Shown here piece by piece: positions 1 through 5,491 of a stretch of DNA of 5,491 nt. The stretch spans positions 1-5,491 of the forward strand of contig CAMQUV010000091.1 of NCBI GenBank assembly GCA_947037995.1. The letters run 5' to 3'. Position 1 is the first letter of the stretch. Each line of letters starts with the position of its first letter. This stretch comes from an uncultured Rikenellaceae bacterium (GTDB lineage: Bacteria > Bacteroidota > Bacteroidia > Bacteroidales > Rikenellaceae). The translations under genes were made by a program, and so were the position numbers. The notes beneath the pieces are model-generated. The model searched no databases. It had not been told where the DNA came from and worked only from the letters and a program-made list of their open reading frames with translations.

Positions 1-65
1 TTGGTTGGTTGTGTTTGCTCTTTTTGTTTTGGATTCAGAGCCCGTATTTTGTTTTAGTTTTGGCT

Positions 66-153
66 TCTAAGGCCTGTCGGGGTTTGTTCTATATTCAAGT
101 ATAGAACATCTCCGGGTGCTAACAGCACACGAGTTTTTTGGGGAGGCCTTAGA
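66..153. repeat. Nested inverted repeat (10-bp outer arms enclosing two hairpins)
   Basis: The outer arms TCTAAGGCCT (66-75) and AGGCCTTAGA (144-153) are perfect 10-base reverse complements. Inside them lies a perfect 9-bp hairpin, TGTTCTATA (85-93) with TATAGAACA (100-108) and a 6-base loop. A second hairpin is GTGCT (116-120) with AGCAC (124-128) around a 3-base loop. Folded as RNA or single-stranded DNA this would make a three-way junction. It could be a REP/MITE-like palindromic element, a structured 3' untranslated region or a processing site. A plus-strand terminator is a weak option, because a six-T run at 134-139 follows the second hairpin after five bases. No transposase or obvious target-site duplication is visible. 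The pairing is seen directly; the function is unknown. Confidence 0.55.
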
Positions 154-208
154 CATTCTTAGCTTCGCCTATGCTATTAGTTATGGAATGCCGATATGCG
201 AATTTCGT

Positions 209-230
209 GTGGCGTTGCCACCGGCGGTGG
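209..230. repeat. Two overlapping, mutually exclusive GC-rich hairpins
   Basis: GTGGC (209-213) pairs with GCCAC (217-221) around GTT, and CCACC (218-222) pairs with GGTGG (226-230) around GGC. Both use bases 218-221, so only one can form at a time. They lie 17-38 bases after the stop codon of the outer membrane protein gene. On the minus strand neither is followed by a T run, so neither is a standard intrinsic terminator. The stems are short (5 bp) and could be chance in a GC-rich patch. Confidence 0.35.
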
Positions 231-246
231 AAGAACTCGAGTGATG

Positions 247-3141
247 TTACGCTTCTGGTGCGTTCATTGAACGTTTATGTCCACCCCCACCTCGTTGTGG
301 CGGTGAGCCTGGAGGAGGTGTGTCTACAAGTGTAGAGGATTTGGGAGCAATAGATTTCCCGGACTTACGTGTATCGAATTTCCACATCAACGAAGCCATA
401 AAATATTGTTGTAGTACATTAGAATTAACTGTCTGAGTATATGTATCAGTAGTGGATTGCCACATACTCTGATTAGCATCCAATATGTCATAAGCCGAAA
501 GCTTAATTTCAAACTGGTTTTTGTAAAACTTCTGTGCTATAGATGCGTTGAGTGACCCATAATGCTGTGTGTAACTCTCTTGTGTTCCAAACGTGTTGTG
601 CCACGTGCCGTTTGCCTCCACATAAAAACCTTTCCAAAGATAAATTGTGAAGTTAGCAGAAAGATTGTGACGTTCGTATCGGTCAAATGTTCCCGTAGAC
701 GAGTGAGACAACGATACCGAAGGGCTATAGCCAACCGTGAAATCAACTTTCTCCGAAATATTACTTGTCAGCTGTACTCTACCACCAACCGTGTTTGACA
801 TCGAAGTGTACTCTATATTATTCTCAATAGAAGGGGTATGTGTATATCTATAATATGCCATAACAGATAAATTACTCTTAATAGGATTGATTCCTGTACT
901 AAAATGGGTAAACATTCCCGCATTGTAATATCCATCAAGATTCACAGGTTTTGTTACCTGCGCTCCAACGGGGATAATCGTACCATTTATATCCAGAGGT
1001 GCCTCGAGGAAATAACGGTGGTTAGCTATGTAATTCGAAGCTGTAGTAGCGTTTACGCCCAGATAAAAATTAATGTTCTTCTCTGGGTTATTATAGTTGT
1101 ATTGCAGTCGTAGTTTATGATTATAACTTTGATTGAGGAGTGGGTTACCTGTGCTAACTTGTAAGACATTACTAACATCCCAAACCTCTTGCAGTTGGTT
1201 GACTGAAGGAAAATTTGATGTTGTATAGTACTGCAGGTTAAGGGAATGCATTTTGGATGGGGTATATTTGAGATATATTCTAGGCAGAATTGCATTAAAC
1301 TCAAAGGAGTCGTCGGGATTGTCTATCACCGGGAAATTTTGCAGGCTATTTTGCTGGGCGTGCTGGAATCGCACATTGGCCGAGAGGCGTAGCTTCTTAG
1401 CGATGTTATAACTATACCCCAGCGTACCAGTATGGGTAGTGTAGTTACGTTGATACTTAGAGGTCGTGGCAGTGTCAAGGAGCGCGAAATCCTGCAACGC
1501 TTGGTCGTAGTTCAGACCTAGGCGATTTGACGATGAATTATCATAATTGATTCGATAACCAACGTTTAGCGATGAACGTTTAGAGATAGGCTCGTTATAA
1601 TTAATTGCCCCCATAATTCTTATGCCCGAGTCATTGAGAGTCCCGATTTGGTTAATCGTATTAGTATCGAGCGCAAGGCTTCCCGTGAGCGGTGCCGAGC
1701 CATAGAGCGAGTACTGCGTTCTATCGCCACTATTATCATTGCCCGAGACATATCCTCCTACTGTGATTGTTCTGCCTGGCTTATTGAGCTTTCTAGTGTA
1801 CCACAAGTGAGATGACAATGTATAAGAATTTAGAGTGGTAGAGTAATTATTGTTAGCCATATTCGTAATAGTTCCCCCGAATGAGTCAAAAGTCTCCGCC
1901 TTATTTACACTCGACCCATAATTGGTCATAACGTTAACGTAGGGCGAAAATACAATCCTATCTTTTTCGGTTGGTGTCCACTCGATACGTCCATTAAATC
2001 TATGGTCGCCCTGTGTTCCGTCGGAGCTCGAAATCTGGTCGTAATATCTATCGATATTCAAATAATCTTGAGTCAAAACCTTGTCGTTATCCGCCTGAAC
2101 ATTGTTGTAGAAATAGTTTCCACTCATCTTGAGCTTTTTCTCAACCTCACCACTATACGTGATTCCAATATTGTTTGTATTCATAATCCCCCCCGTAGAT
2201 GGCGTAGTGAATGTTCCAATATTACCCGCTCCACCACGACTTCTCATACTACTTGAACTCGAGATGTCACTCATAGTAAATCCCTGATTGTTAATATTAT
2301 TAGACTGTCCGACAATAGTCAGCCTATGATTCTCACGCATAATATTCGCCCCCACACCCGCTGTGTAGCTATTGTCAGTGCCATAACCAGCGTACATTTT
2401 ACCGAAAATAGAATTTATAACGTTCTTCTTCGTAACAATGTTTACAGTTTTTACCCTAGTGCCATCATCGTAGCCCGAAAACTTAGCATCGTCCGTTTTA
2501 TCATCATAGATTTGAATGCTCTCAACCGCGTCACTTGGCATATTTTTTAGCGCCAATGCCGGGTCATCACCAAAATATTCCTTACCATTTACATAAACTT
2601 TACCTATCGACTCACCCTGCGCCTCGAGCTTGCCATCAGTCCCTACAGAGACCCCAGGCATCTTCTTTAATAAATCTTCCGAGCTTGCATCAGGGTTAGT
2701 CTTGAACGCTGCCGCATTAAATTGTGTAGTATCGCCCTTGAGCGTACCTATCTGTGAACGCGCTGTTACCCTCGCCTCATTGTATGTTACAGCCGCCTCA
2801 CTCATTCGAATATTTCCCAAATCAACCTTGCTCTTGCCCGTAGGGACATCAATTGTCATTTTTTTGAAACCAAGATATGATATCTCAATCTTGTTGTCCT
2901 TAACCGTAGAGACGAAACTAAATCCACCGTCAAAATCTGACGCAACTACGCGCCCTGGCTTTTTTAGCCCCAGAGTGTCTGCCGGGTTTAGCTTTATGAT
3001 TGCGCCGATTAGCGACTCCGTTGCATCTGCCTTATTGACAATGCGACCTGTGATGGAGACTCTACTCTGTGCCGATGACTGATAGTTAGTGAAAATTAAT
3101 AATGTGGACAGCGCTAGAATTAAGAATTTAAATGATTTCAT
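247..3141 (-). CDS. Outer membrane beta-barrel protein (CarboxypepD_reg-like, plug and OMP_b-brl_3-type barrel; TonB-receptor-like)
   Basis: This 964-residue protein starts with a signal peptide: basic residues K2 and K5, a hydrophobic stretch 6-18, and likely cleavage after A24 in SSAQ. That supports the ATG at 3141. Residues about 28-118 resemble the carboxypeptidase-regulatory-like beta-sandwich common at the N-terminus of Bacteroidota outer membrane receptors. Residues about 136-236 form a plug-like domain with LLKKMPGVSV (157-166), VYVNGKEYFGDDP (182-194) and SIQIYDDK (208-215). The rest, to about residue 922, is a Ser/Asn/Tyr-rich series of alternating strands typical of a large barrel, ending YFMASLMWKF. 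It is probably an outer membrane transporter or receptor; the substrate is unknown and no TonB box or SusD partner is visible. A 42-residue tail follows the last aromatic strand, rich in Pro, Gly, Lys and Arg, and is encoded by inverted-repeat DNA. Family assignment is strong, precise role is not. Confidence 0.93.
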   Translation of the reverse strand: MKSFKFLILALSTLLIFTNYQSSAQSRVSITGRIVNKADATESLIGAIIKLNPADTLGLKKPGRVVASDFDGGFSFVSTVKDNKIEISYLGFKKMTIDVPTGKSKVDLGNIRMSEAAVTYNEARVTARSQIGTLKGDTTQFNAAAFKTNPDASSEDLLKKMPGVSVGTDGKLEAQGESIGKVYVNGKEYFGDDPALALKNMPSDAVESIQIYDDKTDDAKFSGYDDGTRVKTVNIVTKKNVINSIFGKMYAGYGTDNSYTAGVGANIMRENHRLTIVGQSNNINNQGFTMSDISSSSSMRSRGGAGNIGTFTTPSTGGIMNTNNIGITYSGEVEKKLKMSGNYFYNNVQADNDKVLTQDYLNIDRYYDQISSSDGTQGDHRFNGRIEWTPTEKDRIVFSPYVNVMTNYGSSVNKAETFDSFGGTITNMANNNYSTTLNSYTLSSHLWYTRKLNKPGRTITVGGYVSGNDNSGDRTQYSLYGSAPLTGSLALDTNTINQIGTLNDSGIRIMGAINYNEPISKRSSLNVGYRINYDNSSSNRLGLNYDQALQDFALLDTATTSKYQRNYTTHTGTLGYSYNIAKKLRLSANVRFQHAQQNSLQNFPVIDNPDDSFEFNAILPRIYLKYTPSKMHSLNLQYYTTSNFPSVNQLQEVWDVSNVLQVSTGNPLLNQSYNHKLRLQYNYNNPEKNINFYLGVNATTASNYIANHRYFLEAPLDINGTIIPVGAQVTKPVNLDGYYNAGMFTHFSTGINPIKSNLSVMAYYRYTHTPSIENNIEYTSMSNTVGGRVQLTSNISEKVDFTVGYSPSVSLSHSSTGTFDRYERHNLSANFTIYLWKGFYVEANGTWHNTFGTQESYTQHYGSLNASIAQKFYKNQFEIKLSAYDILDANQSMWQSTTDTYTQTVNSNVLQQYFMASLMWKFDTRKSGKSIAPKSSTLVDTPPPGSPPQRGGGGHKRSMNAPEA
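261..320. repeat. Palindromic DNA inside the 3' end of the outer membrane protein gene
   Basis: CGTTC (261-265) pairs with GAACG (269-273) around a 3-base loop. CACCCCCACC (282-291) pairs with GGAGGAGGTG (311-320) at 8 of 10 positions, with a further G-U pair on the transcribed (minus) strand. The minus-strand translation of this stretch is the Pro/Gly-rich tail PPPGSPPQRGGGG. The layout resembles REP-like palindromes of Bacteroidota that sometimes run into the ends of genes. Other copies in the genome would be needed to call it a repeat family. Part of the segment (296-305) also matches 208-217 at 9 of 10 bases. Confidence 0.4.
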
Positions 3142-3243
3142 AAATTATTTTAAGGTTACAAGGATAGATAGATTTTTTCTGTTTTGTTTTCGAACTCTTT
3201 GACGCACAAAACCACCAAAGGTTTAATTGCAATACGAAAATAA

Positions 3244-3846
3244 TTACATAATATCTTCTATTTGCCACCTTAGGTCAGTGATTTCATCGGCTATACTCTC
3301 AATTTCTGACCTCAATCCAATGTGATATTTATACACCTCGCGCATTGCGTAGGCATTGGCAGCGGGGGTTATAAACGTTTGCAAGTCAGTAGTTTCGCTC
3401 GAAGATGCTATCTTTCCAATAATATGACAGGCCGCTATATGGTGTACGGGATTTTGGGTGCCAAACCATTTTTTTGCAATCTGAAGAGCAATAGGAGATT
3501 TGTGGAGCAAATTCATTGCCGCCACCTGACCAATTTCAACGTGTTCCCACTTTTGGCTGTGTTTTTCAACCTGCTCCATAGTGAGCTGCTCGGGCTCGTC
3601 GATATAGACCGCCGCAAGCTGCATTTCACGAACCTCTTGACGCCATAAATCCTGCGCTAGAGCGTGATTAGGATAGTACTCCTGCGCAATGGCTTTAATA
3701 GTGGGAAGGCTTACCCCGTAGTTCATTTTATAACACATCTTGGGCTGCCCCGACAACTCTGCACCCTCGCCAAGCTCGCGCATAGTCTGACTCACCGCTC
3801 CGTTCATCTGACGTGTTAGCCGTGTGAAAATTTCAATATAACTCAT
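3244..3846 (-). CDS. DNA alkylation repair protein, AlkD-like HEAT-repeat family
   Basis: This is a 200-residue, mainly helical protein without a signal peptide, so cytoplasmic. Family-like segments are NYGVSLPTIKAIAQEY (42-57), LAQDLWRQEVREMQLAAVYI (63-82), DEP followed by LTMEQVEKHSQKW (88-100), and a C-terminal helix with YAMREVYKYHIG (166-177). AlkD enzymes excise positively charged alkylated purines such as N3-methyladenine and N7-methylguanine using a HEAT-like solenoid; Bacillus AlkD is about 237 residues. Here the WDxxD-like segment reads WEHVE (100-104), with Glu104 where AlkD has its catalytic Asp113, and the expected downstream Trp/Arg pair appears as HH (135-136). It may therefore be a divergent member with altered or no glycosylase activity, as reported for the AlkD2 subgroup. 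The gene starts 14 bases after nrnA, suggesting co-transcription. Family confidence is high, enzymatic activity uncertain. Confidence 0.88.
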   Translation of the reverse strand: MSYIEIFTRLTRQMNGAVSQTMRELGEGAELSGQPKMCYKMNYGVSLPTIKAIAQEYYPNHALAQDLWRQEVREMQLAAVYIDEPEQLTMEQVEKHSQKWEHVEIGQVAAMNLLHKSPIALQIAKKWFGTQNPVHHIAACHIIGKIASSSETTDLQTFITPAANAYAMREVYKYHIGLRSEIESIADEITDLRWQIEDIM

Positions 3847-3856
3847 TATTATACTA

Positions 3857-3861
3857 CTCCC
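3857..3861 (-). promoter_or_regulatory. Possible Shine-Dalgarno-like GGGAG before the AlkD-like gene
   Basis: On the minus strand GGGAG begins at the last base of the nrnA stop codon (TAG, 3863-3861) and ends 10 bases before the AlkD-like start codon. Shine-Dalgarno sequences are often weak or unused in Bacteroidota, and the spacing is slightly long. It could still support coupled translation after nrnA termination. The other genes here have A-rich leaders with no such motif. Confidence 0.3.
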
Positions 3862-4877
3862 TATTTAAAAGATTGAATAACTTCCTCAACTACCTTAACT
3901 GCCTCATCCATAGTCGTATTGAGCTTGCCGCCAGCGGCGTTCTTGTGTCCTCCGCCATTGAAATGAATGTTGGATAGCTCGTTGACATCTATAACATCTT
4001 GACTACGAAGTGAAAGTTTTATCGAACCATCTTTATTCTCAATCAATATGGCCGAGAAAACTATGCCCTGGATACCCAGCGGGATATTCACAACCCCCTC
4101 CGAGTCGCCCGTCTGGAAATCAAATCGGTCCTTCTCCTCTTGCGTCAATGTGATAATTGCCGCCCCTTTGTTAGCAATAATTTTCATATTCTCACTAATC
4201 AGGTAGCTGTGTAGCCTGACCCTAGATTCGCGCTGTGTGCTATAAACTGCCCTGTTAATCGCCACTGGGTCGACCCCTGCGTCTATCAGCGTTGCGATAG
4301 CGTGAAAGAGTTGCCCCGATAGGTGCGAGAAGCTAAAACATCCAGTGTCGGTCATCATTCCAAGATATAGTGGTTCGGCTATCTCTTTGGTAATCGCCTC
4401 AACGCCAGCGACTTGTTCGATAAGCGTATAGACGAGGAGCGCTGTCGATGAGCTCTCGGTGTTGTGGTGGGTAATATCGAATTTTTCGGGTGGGTCGATA
4501 TGGTGGTCAATAAGCACTTTTGTGGCGTGCATATTCATATTAATCGCATCGGAAAGCGAGTCGAGCCTATGGATTTGGTTGAAGTCCAAGAATATCAACA
4601 TATCAGCAGCGGCGATAAACGCATTTGTTTCACCTATCTGGTTAATATAAATTTCGACATCACGTTTCTGGTCAATGAATTTCAGCGAATTAGGCGGATA
4701 GTTCGGCACAAACGAGCGAATCATCTTATCGGGATATTGGTTTCGAAGGAATCTCAGTAGTCCCAACGACGAGCCTATTGCATCCCCATCAGGATTGGTG
4801 TGCGCAATTAGCGCGATACGGTTAGATTTTTCGCATACAGCGACGAAGTTTTCTTTGTAAAAAGAGGTGGTCATCAT
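3861..4877 (-). CDS. nrnA: DHH/DHHA1 phosphoesterase, bifunctional oligoribonuclease and pAp phosphatase NrnA
   Basis: This cytoplasmic 338-residue protein is the usual length for NrnA and carries all expected metal-binding motifs. These are HTNPDGDAIGS (26-36), an aspartate in IFLDFN (Asp98), the signature DHH (124-126) in VLIDHHIDPP, and MTDTG (175-179). The C-terminal DHHA1 substrate-binding domain ends with FNGGGHKNAAGG (306-317). NrnA proteins use Mn2+ to hydrolyse 2-5-nucleotide RNAs and linear dinucleotides to mononucleotides, and dephosphorylate 3'-phosphoadenosine 5'-phosphate to AMP. This links RNA turnover, sulfur assimilation and clearance of cyclic-dinucleotide products. Two adjacent ATG codons (4877 and 4874) are possible starts; the upstream one is chosen by convention, and neither has a clear ribosome binding site. 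The leader is A-rich on the coding strand. It lies 57 bases after the nuclease gene and 14 before the AlkD-like gene, on the same strand. Nothing looks damaged. Confidence 0.94.
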   Translation of the reverse strand: MMTTSFYKENFVAVCEKSNRIALIAHTNPDGDAIGSSLGLLRFLRNQYPDKMIRSFVPNYPPNSLKFIDQKRDVEIYINQIGETNAFIAAADMLIFLDFNQIHRLDSLSDAINMNMHATKVLIDHHIDPPEKFDITHHNTESSSTALLVYTLIEQVAGVEAITKEIAEPLYLGMMTDTGCFSFSHLSGQLFHAIATLIDAGVDPVAINRAVYSTQRESRVRLHSYLISENMKIIANKGAAIITLTQEEKDRFDFQTGDSEGVVNIPLGIQGIVFSAILIENKDGSIKLSLRSQDVIDVNELSNIHFNGGGHKNAAGGKLNTTMDEAVKVVEEVIQSFK

Positions 4878-4934
4878 TATTATAGTATATTTTTTAAGTT
4901 TATTTCTAGTTTATTTTTTTCGTCACAATTTTGG

Positions 4935-5446
4935 TTATACTCTGTTACACAGCTCTTTATAATCGCAGCGGTCGCAGGCATCGGCGGTAGCGCACTGCTC
5001 GAAAGGTATCGCAACGTCAAATATTAAGTTGAACATATCGCGCAGATTTGATTCTAGCTGGGCTATGTCATCGTCTTCGAGCTTCTCGAGAATTTGCCCC
5101 TTAGACTTGGAATTGAAATAGGGCGAGAAATCGTCCCGTCCGATGTCCCTCATAGCATAAACTGATGGTGCAACCTGTTCGTTGCCAGTCATTTGCAGTA
5201 TTATGAGTGCGTAAATCATTGTCTGTAAGGCTGCTATATTGCGTTTGAACGAACGCGCCTGTGTGGTTGTATCGGTGTTGAAAAGGCTCTCTATGTCCTC
5301 GAAATTCCTATCCGAGCCGCCACTTTTATAGTCAACTATTCGCAGCGTGCCGTTATTCAGCACGTCGATTCTATCGGCATAACCCCTCAGAGCAACACTA
5401 TAATCACCCATACTGAGCGTGCCCGCAATGTTCTGCTCGATGTTTT
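4935..5446 (-). CDS. PD-(D/E)XK nuclease, AddB/RecB-like C-terminal fragment with a cysteine cluster (5' end missing)
   Basis: Only the C-terminal 170 or so residues are present. Counting from the Met codon at 5411 as residue 1, the RecB-type nuclease motifs are GYADRID (Asp13), IVDYKSG (Asp27, Lys29) and LQTMIY (Gln63, Tyr67). These match the RecB-family D, DxK and QxxxY elements in order and spacing. The end has C140-x5-C146-x2-C149-x5-C155; the last three match the C-x2-C-x5-C that, with one distant upstream cysteine, holds a 4Fe-4S cluster in AddB. Such proteins act with a UvrD-like AddA helicase to process double-strand breaks for recombination. The Met at 5411 is not the true start: the frame stays open upstream for eleven more codons (NIEQNIAGTLS), including a glutamate typical of this fold, until the genomic sequence ends at 5446. 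The apparent stop at 5445-5447 contains an adapter base. Typical relatives are several hundred residues longer. Other PD-(D/E)XK exonucleases with a similar C-terminus cannot be excluded. Confidence 0.88.
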
Positions 5447-5491
5447 AGATCGGAAGAGCGTCGTGTAGGGAAAGAGTGTAGGCTATAGTGT
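5447..5491. other. Illumina TruSeq adapter and i5 index (sequencing artefact, not genomic)
   Basis: From 5447 the sequence begins AGATCGGAAGAGCG and continues through 5479 as the 33-base TruSeq adapter read-through sequence. Next come AGGCTATA (5480-5487), the reverse complement of i5 index D501 (TATAGCCT), and GTGT (5488-5491), which opens the following adapter segment. All 45 bases agree with this layout, which leaves no room for chance. The genomic sequence therefore ends at 5446, and this end should be trimmed before gene calling or assembly joining. Confidence 0.98.

Larger units (their letters stand above)
1..246. other. Non-coding stretch rich in inverted repeats, downstream of the outer membrane protein gene
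   Basis: No reading frame here is long enough, or similar enough to a known family, to be called a gene; the longest open stretch at the left edge is about 34 codons with no recognisable content. Positions 1-64 are T/G-rich on the plus strand with several T runs. From 66 onward there are several perfect inverted repeats, listed separately. The region lies 3' of the outer membrane protein gene, so it would be its 3' untranslated or termination region. However, no hairpin is followed directly by a T run on the minus strand, so a classical intrinsic terminator cannot be called. The left boundary is the window edge, and a gene beginning beyond it cannot be excluded. Confidence 0.6.

Noticed and set aside
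116..139. Plus-strand hairpin followed by six T residues, resembling an intrinsic terminator.
   Set aside because: The stem is only 5 bp, five bases separate it from the T run, and no plus-strand gene is visible upstream in the window.
66..153. Integron attC-like site or insertion sequence end.
   Set aside because: The arms do not fit the GTTRRRY/RYYYAAC core sites, and there is no integrase, transposase or clear target duplication nearby.
2630..3082. A 150-codon plus-strand reading frame opposite the N-terminal part of the outer membrane protein gene.
   Set aside because: It lies wholly antisense to a well-supported gene, has no recognisable domain, and is a shadow frame.
3197..3220. Inverted repeat CTTTG (3197-3201) and CAAAG (3216-3220) in the gap before the outer membrane protein gene.
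   Set aside because: Five-base arms with a 14-base spacer are expected by chance; not enough for an operator call.
3159..3223. Possible Bacteroidota promoter -7 boxes before the outer membrane protein gene: TATCCTTG (3166-3159) and AACCTTTG (3223-3216) on the minus strand, each 7 of 8 to TAnnTTTG.
   Set aside because: Neither has a convincing TTTG -33 element at the usual spacing, and the first would leave a leader of only about ten bases. A promoter in this 102-base gap is likely but cannot be placed.
1..5491. CRISPR array, tRNA, rRNA or defence/phage system.
   Set aside because: No regularly spaced direct repeats, no tRNA cloverleaf or rRNA-like sequence, and no phage or defence protein signatures were seen; all supported genes belong to known housekeeping or membrane families.

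Overview
The window looks like a contig end from a member of the Bacteroidota, probably Bacteroidales. The evidence is a CarboxypepD_reg-like plus plug plus OMP_b-brl_3-type outer membrane protein with a signal peptide ending in SSAQ, A-rich leaders that mostly lack Shine-Dalgarno sequences, and a Bacteroidota-style AddB-like nuclease. All four supported genes lie on the minus strand, so transcription runs from high to low coordinates. Genus cannot be fixed from the sequence alone.

Layout in transcription order. (1) 5446-4935 is the C-terminal end of a PD-(D/E)XK (RecB/AddB-type) nuclease with a cysteine cluster; it is cut by the end of the genomic sequence. (2) 4877-3861 is a full-length DHH/DHHA1 phosphoesterase of the NrnA (nanoRNase/pAp phosphatase) family. 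(3) 3846-3244 is a 200-residue HEAT-like, AlkD-related DNA alkylation repair protein. It starts 14 bases after nrnA and is probably co-transcribed with it. (4) 3141-247 is a 964-residue outer membrane beta-barrel protein behind a 102-base gap, likely a separate functional unit. Positions 1-246 carry no supported gene but are rich in inverted repeats, and these continue into the last 75 bases of the outer membrane gene.

The first three genes form a loose DNA-repair and nucleic-acid-turnover neighbourhood: double-strand-break processing, short oligonucleotide/pAp recycling, and alkylated-base recognition. The outer membrane protein shows no functional link to them.

The clearest anomaly is technical. 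Positions 5447-5491 are not genomic DNA: they match the Illumina TruSeq adapter, followed by an 8-base i5 index and the first bases of the next adapter segment. The adapter's first base creates a false in-frame stop next to the nuclease gene, so a naive call gives a spurious 158-residue complete protein. I found no convincing new biological system. The most interesting biological leads are the inverted-repeat cluster at 66-320 and the apparent loss of AlkD catalytic residues in the alkylation repair homologue.
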